Shown here piece by piece: positions 36,601 through 48,600 of a DNA stretch of 64,000 nucleotides. The translations under genes and the position numbers were made by a program. The notes below the pieces were generated by a model that was not told the origin of the DNA, did not search any database, and saw nothing but the letters and a program-made list of their open reading frames with translations. Numbering within the stretch: position 1 is the stretch's first letter; each line of letters begins with the position of its first letter. This DNA comes from Amphiura filiformis (Eukaryota > Echinodermata > Ophiuroidea > Amphilepidida > Amphiuridae), in NCBI RefSeq assembly GCF_039555335.1, contig NC_092644.1:49303281-49367280 (forward strand), in the 5' to 3' direction.

Positions 36601-39600
36601 TGTTGTTTTTTTTTAAGTTTTTTTTTTTTTTCGGTTTTGGAGTGTCCCTGGACCTAGACCTAGATGCTAGGATCATTCATGGTTGACCTAAAAAAAATTG
36701 AATTTGAATGCATTTTGATATCCTTAATAGAGTATGACATGAATACAAAATATCAATTTTCATATTAAAAATACAAAACATCTTGAATTTTTTTTTTTTT
36801 TTTTTTTTTTTTTAGGTCAACCATGAATGATCCTAGCATCTAGGTACAATTTCTGGAATTTTTCGAAAAATGGGGGGTGGTACTATACTCGAACGTGGGA
36901 CTATACTCGGACGAATACGGTACTACAAAAGAAAACAGACATATACTGCCAGGGGTATATTTCACCAATATAAACACAACACAAAGAGAAAGTCCTCACT
37001 CCAATGACCCATCATAAATCTAAACCTAGTCATGTTATGACAATTTGATTGATACTGGTTGTGTTTCAAATTTGGATCTGATACAAGAACTATGGGTAGT
37101 GGATACTACAGATAGTAAATATTCATGTGAAAGATAATTTTTTTTGTACCCAGATTTTGTATTTTCAGCCTATTTACAAGTTGACCTCAAATGACTTGTG
37201 ACCTCAGTATGTGACCTTGAACACCACCATTACTGTTACATGCAAGCTCCCTTAATGCAGATTTGGCTCAAGTTTGATTGCCTTGCATAATTGTTGACGG
37301 ACACACTGTTGACACACTGACACTCAACTAGTGATGCCATAAGGTCTTTTCCTAACAAGGTCTGCAATTACTTGGAATAAAGTACCACAAAATGTTTGCC
37401 TAAACTTTGATCCTGAACAAATTCAAAAAATGAAAAAAGCAGTAAATCATTTATTCAGAAACTGAGACTTATTATTTTAGTTTTTTATGCAATATTAAGC
37501 ATCATATTTTAATTACCAGATGTAAGCATTTCAACTTTTTCCTACAATTTTTATCCAAAAACTTGGAAATGGTGCTTAAAGAGAAATTCAGAAATTTGTT
37601 CTCAAAACATGGATCAAATTGTTTAAAATGCAACTGAGATTTTCAGTTGGAATTTAACATAAAGCAGTATATGAGCGTGGACTGTCATAGACCAAAATAT
37701 AGGCCATTTAGGTAGCAGCCTGAAATATGTAATGTCAAAGCAGAAAGCAAGCACACCTGTATAGCTCATACAAAGGTACCCCTCCATGGTGTACTACACA
37801 CTAGGTGAGAGCAACCAAGATTTGTTTAACCTTGCTATTGGGTTTTACACATAATCTATAAATTTGCAGTGTGTAATGAATCAATAGTTTATCATTTTAA
37901 ATCTATAGGAGTTAGAGAGTCAACTCCACTGCAAATCCTGTTTTTGATTATTTTGGTATTGCTGCCAAATGGAATGAAGCTGCCATGTTAGCTACAGGTA
38001 TATCCAGTCTGCATACATCACACTTCATGTGTGATGTGTCCAGCTAATCTATACAAAGACAGTGTACATGGATAACCTGGAGGAGCTGTCAAAAATACAC
38101 ACATTTCAAAACAAGGATAACTGCACCCATTATGAAAATTCACACAAACGCATCATTTTCAAAATACATTGAACCCCTTATTCCAATTTCCAATTTGTCA
38201 AATTCATGTCTCAGAATGTTTATATTTTGTAGACTGATAAATGTTTCCATATATTGCACCCAAGTGTCAGTGCTAAACCCCTTGTGTGGAGCAAATAATA
38301 TTACCAGTAGTCAATTTGACCAAACATAGCTATTCTTCCCCCTCCATAATGTGTCTTGAAGCTTGTACGGGCAACATTTTTCTATCTGTCAAGGCTTAAG
38401 TGACACCATGTCATAACCCGATTGGCTAAAACCAAACATTATTAACACTGTTGGCCTAAAGCCCAGCTCTTTCAGTGAGTATGGAAATTTCCATTACCAG
38501 TGTATTGAAAAGCACCTGATCAGTGAAGTGTATCAAAGAAATAAATTGGGTTTTTTTAAAGACTTGATGCAGACTATAAGGTTACATGTTGTATGTAAAG
38601 GCCTACAGGCTGCAGTTTGCCATGTGCTAATGGGTGGTAAGTTTGATCAGAGGAATTTATATGGTGGAATAACATTTATTCATCATTTTTGGCAACAAAT
38701 TTCACCCAAATTGTTATTTTAAAAGGATATTCTTACAGAAGGACTTCTCCTAATCAAATTTAGCCACAAAAGACAATGGTGAGTAAGTAACTTGTTGTAA
38801 AAAAAATCTGCTGTACATGGACAGCATGATTTCCTAGTTTCTATGTGGATTGTTAGTTGATAATGATACCATTTTCCGCATGTAAGCTACAGGTATGAGA
38901 ATGATTTTTTAAAAACTGCCTGAAAAAATGTGTGAATGTGAAAAAAAAAATGGGTAAATTTGGACAACAAAACTGCCTAAAAATTCTCATGCCTGCAGCT
39001 ACTGTCTTCTGTTACATAACATACCTCATTGTTGGGATTGCTGTTGGGATTGCGTGATTTTCCTTTTTTAGAAAGCCACACATGACAGCTCCCAATGTTG
39101 TGTCGTCTCTTTATATCCCCTTCCACAGGCTCACCAGCTTGGAATGCTGCCTCTGCTTCAGCGGCGGTGTGAAAATACAGATAACCAAAATTTTCTGATA
39201 CAGTCTGGACACGTTCAAATCTGTCTAAACCATATGTGTTGAAGTATGCAATAAGCTCTCGTTTTCTTCCTTTAGGTACACCACCAACAAACAAGACATT
39301 ACCACATCTGTTTGGCATTAAAGCATCATTACAGGTGGAGCTGGCAGGGGATTCAGGTACTTGTTGAGCTTGTTTTTGCTGTACTGAAGAGGTGTTTGTC
39401 CCTGTACTTGTATCAACAGTTCCAACAAATGGCTGAAATAATAAAAAACCCAAGAATAATGTAGTGTGTAAATAGGCAATTCTACTTGATATCCACACAC
39501 CCCCTAAGGTAGACACAACCTTAATTCCATTCAGGGAACTCCATTTAAAATTCACACTCCCTGTCATATCTGTCATAGGGGGTCTATGGATTGTAACCGG

Positions 39601-42600
39601 AATAGCCCAATATGCCCTTCAAAGACACATTAGGAATGGCTTCAGACTGTCAGAACCGACAGTTTAACTGCATTCAATAATAATCATTGTTCTGAACAAT
39701 AGAGACCAGGTCCAATCATCAGTTCCACCATGGTGTCGGCGGACAAAAGGCGGTTGGAGAAGCTATCCCTTACATGTTTGTAACAGGCTGATAATGATTA
39801 CACACACATACACACAGGGGTTATTGATATCAATCAATGACTTCTGTGGGTGACAGGGACTACATGGTACAATGGTGACTGAAAAGTTTTTCCTCCAATT
39901 GCAGTAAGGCCATCTTCTAATAGTTCATCTTAAATGCCCTGTTTGCATCAGTAAAATTGCCCGTTTGTTGTGTGTTATTCATTATTTTACGCTGTTTTAT
40001 TTTTTCCAAATCCACCACACAAAAATCTCACGTCTGACATTGCCAGATGTCAAAATAGCCTAAAATGTCAATCCCAATAAAATTCTTCATCTTGACCACA
40101 GTGAAACCTTCTTGAAAGATGAAAAGGTGGTATATTCTTGTCGAAAAGCTCATCCCACAAATAACAAAAATTAAAGTAAAAAATAAAAACTCTGCATTAT
40201 GTTTTTAACTTGGGAAATTAAGATGGCCTAATTGGTTGTTAGCAGTAAGCCCATTTTATCCTGTTCAATTTTCATAGGTCAAAATGAAAATTGTTATCTT
40301 TACAAATATCAAAGAAAAAAAAAATCTTGTTGTTTTCTAAAGTGAGAAGTTGAGAAGTGACTGTTACAAATTAATAAGTTAATAAATTTCCATCAGTTAT
40401 ATGTTTTCCATTGTGAAAAATCTAAACATTTTGCTTGTACCATAGAATGTTCCTTGGGGCGCACTCGGGGTACGCACTTCAGCTCCAAGGGTGATTTTCA
40501 CAATGCCCTCAAAACAACTGATACTAAATACTAGGTTATTAACCCAAAATCAATGATACTAAACTTACCTTGCAGTCTATGACTGTTTGTTCAATACAGT
40601 GATGTGATTTCTTTGTGAGTCCATCTTTGTAAGCAGCTTCCACATCATGAGGCATTGCAAACTCTAGATAACCACAGCCATTAGCTACCTTGATGTCCTT
40701 CATCTGACCATATTTGCTGTAGTACAGGGCTATATCCATGTCCGTAACATTGTGTGCATCTTTTACAAATAGCCTACATGGGTTGAATTGCTGTAATTAA
40801 ATGATAAGCATGTATTTAGCTTTGCAATACGTCAAAGTGCCCAGTGAAGAAAAAGGCCTCCTCCTGAACACAAAGATGACAATAATACTGGTTGTAGAGA
40901 GAAGGGAGCCAAGATGAGTTTGTGACCAGATTGAGGTGAAGCAATTTGAATACCTGGGCTCAATGATTAAAAGGGGTCTCCAGTAATCATAACATTATGC
41001 CTTATATGTTAGAAAAATAATTATCAAGCATGAATCATATGATCTTATTTAAAACAAACTCATATTGACCATACAAAACGAATAAAAACAGTCGGCTCTC
41101 AACATGCGATATTCAAAATTCCCGCACCAAAATTGTCTAAATGCAATGACATAATGGTTACTTGTCATCAAATGTCATTAGCCTTCATTGTATTACTTGG
41201 ACGTCATTGCACTCGACAATTTCGGCACCCGGGAATTTTGAATATCCCGTGTTGAGAGACAGATGTTTTTATTCGTTTTTATGGTCACTATGAGTTTGTT
41301 TTAAATAAACAATGTGATTCCTGCTTGAAAACTATTTTTCTTACTATTAATTAATTAATGTTGTGATTGCTGGAGACTTCCTTTAACAACATCGGTGAAG
41401 ACGGGCTATTGCAAGGATAACTGTGCAAGGCATGCCAAGGATATGGAAAAGCCAAGGCCTATCCATTGATCTCAAGGTGCACCTATTACGTGCAGTTGTG
41501 TACTACTAACAGACGTGGGTCTTGGGCTATGACCAAGAATGAAATGGAAAGACAGGAAAACAAATTCCTGGTTTCTAGACAAGATGTGTTCAAGATTTAC
41601 CATCAAAAATGGCATGATATAATGGAGAAAGAAAAAGTACTTTGGCCATATTGTCAGGAAACATGCGGGTAGAAAACAAATTTTGCAAGGAGCTATATAC
41701 ATTTAACTAACATCTTGGACTAATGATGTTTGAAGGTGGTCTAGCCAAGGAATGCACGTTGAAATGCACCAGACATCAGATTGACCTTTTTGATAAATCC
41801 CATGAGCCTTTGCGAGTATACCTGAAATGTCTTCATTTGAACGTCAGTACGCATCAGGCCAATGCACACATCGTTTATCGAACATCGTTACTGCGCATTG
41901 CAAGTCGGTGTGACGTCAAATGACAACATCTCAGGTGTACTCGCAAAGGCTTATGGGATTTACCGAAAAGATCAATTGAGCCAGATACTATACTCTTGTT
42001 CAGACCACAGGCATAAATCCACTCACCTGTACACCATCATTGACAGGTCTGAAGCATTCTACCAAACTCTTGTTAATATTATGCTCTGATTTCTCCCATT
42101 TCAGTCCTGCTTTGTAAGCAGTATCTGCAGCAAGGTCTGACTCAAATGCAACAAATCCATATCTATATAAGCCTTGGTGTTCTAGTCTTTGCAGGATGCC
42201 CACGGATGTCACTCCTCCATAATTGCTGAAGTACTTCTCAATCTGACCTTCTGTCAGATCTTTCAAACGGCTTATGAGTAGGCAGTTCTGAAGTAAAGAA
42301 AATTATTCATAATTAAAACTACATTTTTGTTGCTATTTTTCATCTTGGTGAGTCACTAACTTCAATGTGTTGAGGCAATTGTTTGGTGTATGCATCTATG
42401 CTTTGTCTTTAAACGCATCTCTTGCTACCAAAAACAAGGTTCTCCCTGCAAATGCATGCACAGAAAGTGCATTTTTTATTTCTAATGCTCTTCTAGCAAC
42501 GTGACAGGCTTTTGCAAAGCATATTCAGTTATTAAAGCATGCTTTCAACTTCTCTGTACTTCACTTGCCCATTGTGCATACTCTGACTATTACATTTAAG

Positions 42601-45600
42601 CATTAAACTTTGATTTGTATTAATTTGTGTATGATTGATAGATTTTCACATCTGATCTTTTCAATAACTATACATACTCTCTCTGTTAGCTTCCCAAGTG
42701 GACTACTTAATTTGGATTGTGGTTAACATGCTTAGCCCAGTTGTCTATTGAAAGATTGTTGAATTTCTGGCCTACTAAAAATCTTGTATACATCGTATAC
42801 AGCTATCTGTGGAATTTGTGGCGCTTTGTGTTGGCGCAAAACTAAAACTCTTAACTTGTTGCATAGATGTACATCTAGCGCGTCTTGTATTTCCATGCTT
42901 TTACTTGCGGTTAAATTGGATTGATAAACAAGTATGGTTGACGCTAGGACACGCTAGCGACATATTGATCAGATATCAGCAATCGCCTTTCCGTTAAGTT
43001 ACAGCACAAAATACACTATGCTCCTTGAGATTTACCTTTCCCCCTAGTCCTATAATTCTTTGCGGCTAGACTCTAGATGCTGTCATTTGATGTCACACCC
43101 ATGTGCACATCGTTAAGCGAACATCTAACTGCATATTTCAAAGCTGTGAAGCACCCAGTAACAATGTGTAACGGCAAAGAATTACGGGATTTACCGAAAA
43201 GGTGAATTGCTTAGTATGATATTGGTATTATTCTGCAGGTTAGTGCCGTGTAATATCACAGCTTAAGTACTCACCTCAGGACATCTTGATTTGCATGAGA
43301 GAGCTTTCCCCTTGATCCAATGAGTACACATGCCTGCTTCACCACTGCTTTGTCCAGCCTTTATTGCTAACTCAACATGATTTGGAGATTCAAACTCGAC
43401 AACACTAGAGCCAGCTGTTTTCATAGTGATTTGAGTCAAGGTCCCGAACAGACCAAAGTAATTTCGGAGATCATCTTCAGTAATATCATTCTGTATGCCA
43501 CTCACATGTAATTCATAGGGATTACTTGTAGCAACCTAAAGAAATTAACACAAACAATCAAATAAATGAAATAAATACAAAGGTACTAAAGTATATTTTA
43601 TAATTCTTCTGTCACTGATCCCAATGGAAACAAGCTTCCTTTTGGAAGCTTTCTTGGGCTGTCCATGGTCATAATTCAACGCTGTTTAAAAATTTAATTA
43701 CCGTAACCACTCGGGTATAAGCCCACCCCCTAGATGGGCAATTTCACTTCAAAAGTGGGGGTGGGCTTATAACCGAGGAGGGGCTAGTAGTTGAATTTAA
43801 AAATAAGAAAAATCTTCCCCATTTGTATATGCCCAATGTATCAGTAATTTCTATCATCTTTGTCAATTTATTTACAATTTTAAGTATGGAACTTAACTTT
43901 TAACTGATATTTTTAAAATATTTGTTCTTAAATGTGAAAGAAAAGCATTGATATGATTTAAAAATTGAGTCAAAATGACTACTGGGCTAATACCCGAGTG
44001 CACCCTTGTTCCCTGAATGGTTTGAAAAATAGGGGGTGGGCTTATAGCCGAAGGTGGGCTTATACCCGAGTGGTTACGGTATTTCTATACTACACCCATT
44101 TGCAAAGATCTTTCGCAGTGCTCGATTTGGAGCAGTTTACGGTGTAAATATAAAGTTGGGTTCTACTTGGGTAATTAAATCATGTCATCATCACATCAGC
44201 ACCTCATTTGCTGATCAATCTGCGTAAAGCATTGTGCGACACAGGCATGACCTAATTCTTTTTACATGATCGATCGGCAGCAGTGTGAAGGGTCTTTGCA
44301 AAAGCCTGCAGCAGGAGACCTGAAATCAATCAATCAATCTATGCACCAATGACCAATGGGGCAACCATGTTTGTGTCATGACTGAAGATCAGCCACTCAC
44401 TGTGACTGCTTTCACTTCCGTGCCATACGCTCGATGCATAGCACATACCGCAGTAGAAACAACTTGTTTGAAGTCAGATTATATGCATGTCTTTGCATGA
44501 CAAATTATGCCAACTTACACCTGTTCATGCCCACTCTGTATAGGATGGTTATATCAAGGTAAAAAAAAGTTTTATGGTCGGTCTGTAGGACGTGTTTCTT
44601 TCCAAAAATGTCTTAAATGACCCTTAAAATATCACAAAAATTAACAAACAAAATGAGATTTGACATGTGTTGTGAAGTCAAAATCAGTCTTATATGATTT
44701 ATGGTCTTACTTCAAATTCTTTCTGTAAGTTGCACTGGAATAGAACAGTCTTAACCAGATGACTTGATTGTCCTGAGTGTCCCATGCCAAGTCCATCTTG
44801 GTAGGCTTTCTTCACCTGATCCATGCTATCAAACTCTACATGACCTCTACCTTCACTATCAGACTCTACCTCAACACTTTTGATTTGCCCATACTTGCTG
44901 AAGTACAGAAGCAGGTCCATTTTGGTCAGACTAGATAAGCCTTGCAGATACAAGAGGTTGGATGGAAATTGCTGTAATGAAGGGAGAAAAAAAAACTTAT
45001 GAAAAAAGAAGACAGCATATGACAGCTTTTAAATCCCATTATCATTGTTGGGCAGGAAAACTCTCCTATGTGTTTGTGGCCCCTGAACATGTTTAAAACA
45101 AAACTGCCAACCGGTTACATGGAAGGTTTTGCTCTAAACATGTTCATGGGCCAATGACACATAGGGTTTTTTTTCAGCCCAACAACATTATGTGATTTTC
45201 TGTGCAAAACATTTGACCTAGATTCATAAACTGGCTCAGAAATCCAATCACCATCATCAAAATATCTCTTTACAGTTCAAATAAATATTACTTCATTCAA
45301 ATTCTCTTATTTATTTCTGTGATTCCAACATACCTGTGCAGTATCATGTTGCTGTTGGTTTGACAACCCCAAATCATCTATCATCGCTGAGACATTCTTT
45401 CCTGATAGCCCTGTGTTGGTGTAGCCAAATCAGTATTTCTAACACTGGTATCAGTGATCATTTGCCAATCTGATAATAGGTTCTTCTGAGTAGGAGTCAA
45501 CTCAGATGAGAGTAAGTCTGGATTGTGAGGAGGAGTTTGCCTTCCAGGTATACCAGGAATGGTATGTTGTTGTGAATATCCTGCTGAACCTGTTGCATTG

Positions 45601-48600
45601 TTGGAGTACTGTGCGCCCTGGTCTGGATAAACGGTATTCACAGCAGTGGGATAAGTTTGATTTGTTGGTGCTACTGGTAAATTACCGCTAGTATTTGCTG
45701 TTGATGTGTAACCTGTGTAAGCGGAGGCAGTATTACCGCCTACACGCATTCCAGTCTGTCCAGAACTGTCATAGGTCGTTGTTGGCCAATTTGTTGCATA
45801 TGATTGGGCACTGTAACTAGATTGCATTGGCTGTTGAATATTTGTGTATCCTCCTGTAGCAGTTGTCTCATATGATGAAGTTGATGCGCTTTGTGGCCAA
45901 TTTGTATTATACGATCCATACTGATAACTATAGCTAGCCTGATGTCCTGATGGAGCTGGCAGACTCCCATACGGCATTGAAGACGCAGTTGCACTATGCC
46001 TATCACTTGAACCTGATCTGGAGGCTGTGTCCGGTTTATCACGTCCAGCTTTCAATTCATCTTTCTCTCGCAATATTTGGCCCAATTCAGCAAGCAGTTT
46101 AACAGTTTTAGAGCTTGCATTTCCAGATTCAATGTGTTTGACAATATCTGTCATTTCTCTTGGATCAATATTTGACTTTGTATAATCATCTTCTGAAAAA
46201 GTAAAAGGAGAAAACCCTTATTTTAACCAACTTGAAAAAACAAAACAAAGTTGTTGATCAAAAGTTAAAAAAAAAATACACACAACAAACACAAACACTC
46301 CACAACATCAAAAGTAATATGCTGGCGAGGTTACGTAATAATCGGATTAACTACCATAGCAATAGGTACAAAAATTTTTTTGATTATATCGCTGCACTAC
46401 TACGCTCATGCAGTACCTCTGCATTGAACCATAGATGTCAAAGAAATGCTAATCACTTGCACCTGTAAGGTTAGTCTCTTTGAAAAGAGCGGTATTGTAT
46501 TCAATCTATTATATGATTGACGACAGGTGATGAGTGTAACCTGCTTGTAGTGCAGCGCGGTATATTCAAAATTGTTTGTACCTATTGCTATGGTAGTAAG
46601 TCCGATTAATTACGTAACTTGGCCAGCGTATACTCTCATAGGAACCCTTTCCTTTTAGTAGGTTTTATGGTTCTTGGTTCAAGACAGCTAGCCTAGCCAA
46701 GTTTATGGGGATATGCAGTCTTTACCCAATATCAACAAAACATGTCCTGATTCAAATCCTACCGGTAACGTAGTATCAACACCTTTTGTATCACAAAGGG
46801 CACTACCGGCCAAATTATCAGTCTCTAGTTTGATTGGTTACAAAGAGGTGTATATCATGTATTGAGCCAATCAGAGATACCGTAAGAATAACCAGCAGGG
46901 CTGAAGGTGATTAAGCTGAAAATTGCTATGAGTTCTAATAGCTCTATTTTGATTGGTTACTGGTTATCATGTACACCAATCAGAGGCTCTGTAAGAAATA
47001 CTGTTATGGCAGATTACCCATTGTAAGGACAAACCAATGAAGTAGAACCAAAGAGTACTGAATCAGCCATGTGTGCATGTTGCTAATGGAAGGAAAATGC
47101 ACCTCCAAATAATTCTATTCTAAATGTGTGGTTGTTTGTCGATCTGTATAATGCGTTGTACCAAAACTGTGCACTAAGCGCCGAGTGTGCAAATCTAATG
47201 TATAAGGGATCTGGAATGAGCATTTTGAGCGTTTCGACAGTATTTTTTGTGGGACATGAGAGCCCATCACACATATCGAATTGCATTCTGAATACGAAGA
47301 ATGTCTTTCTGATATCAAATAATTTTCATTTTTTGAAATTCACGATATAATACATATTTTATGATAAATTATTTAAATTTGATATTTTTCACATTTTGAT
47401 AACAGTCCTCAAGTAAATTTTATAAATCTAATGATATATTCTTAAAGTGTATGTAGCTGGGAGGAAAAGCCGATGATCAATTGAAAATTTTGACCTTTCC
47501 TATTGAAGATATGGATTTTTTTCCCAAAAAGACTTAATTTTTTTTAGATCTTCGATACGAAAGGTCAAAATTTTCAATTGATCGTCAGCTTTTCATCCCA
47601 CCTACATATACATCAAGTATAAATCATCAGATTTATAAAGTTTGCTTCGAATACTGTTAAATATAATTATAATTATAAAAAAATATCAATTTTTAATCAT
47701 TTGCCATAAAATGTGTATTACATTGTGAATTTTAAAAAAAATCAAAAATTATTTGATATCAAAAGGACATTCTTCGTATTCAGAATGGAATTCGATATGT
47801 CTGATGTGCTCTAATGTCCCACAATAAATACTGTCCAAACGTTCATACCCCATCCCTAAAGCATAACTAGAATTATGTGGTTCATAATTAAGGTGGCCCC
47901 CACAACAAAGGTTGGTATATATAAGGAATACTATCCTGTTTCCTCCCTTAAAATATGATATGGCAAAACCATTGAAACCACCATTTAACACTTACTTGAT
48001 CCAACAGATGATCTCTCTTTTGAACGTGATCTAGATCTGCCATGTCTGCTCTTTGACCTGTACGGTGATGTCTTGCGTTTCCATGGTGACCTACTTCGTG
48101 ATCTTTTGTGCCTACTTGGTGATTTACTATGTCTCTGTGGTGATTTGGTGCGCTGGGGTCTGTCTCTGGATCTGTCTCTGATTCAGAATGGAATTCGATA
48201 TGTCTGATGTGCTCTAATGTCCCACAATAAATACTGTCCAAACGTTCATACCCCATCCCTAAAGCATAACTAGAATTATGTGGTTCATAATTAAGGTGGC
48301 CCCCACAACAAAGGTTGGTATATATAAGGAATACTATCCTGTTTCCTCCTTAAAATATGATATGGCAAAACCATTGAAACCACCATTTAACACTTACTTG
48401 ATCCAACAGATGATCTCTCTTTGAACGTGATCTAGATCTGCCATGTCTGCTCTTTGACCTGTAACGGTGATGTCTTGCGTTTCCATGGTGACCTACTCGT
48501 GATCTTTTGTGCCTACTTGGTGATTTACTATGTCTCTGTGGTGATTTGGTGCGCTGGGATCTGTCTCTGGATCTGTCTCTGAATCGGTCTCTGGATCTTC

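Noticed and set aside
41466-41702. Plus and minus frames treated as separate genes
   Set aside because: The plus frame is part of a dead LINE RT remnant and the minus one is its shadow.
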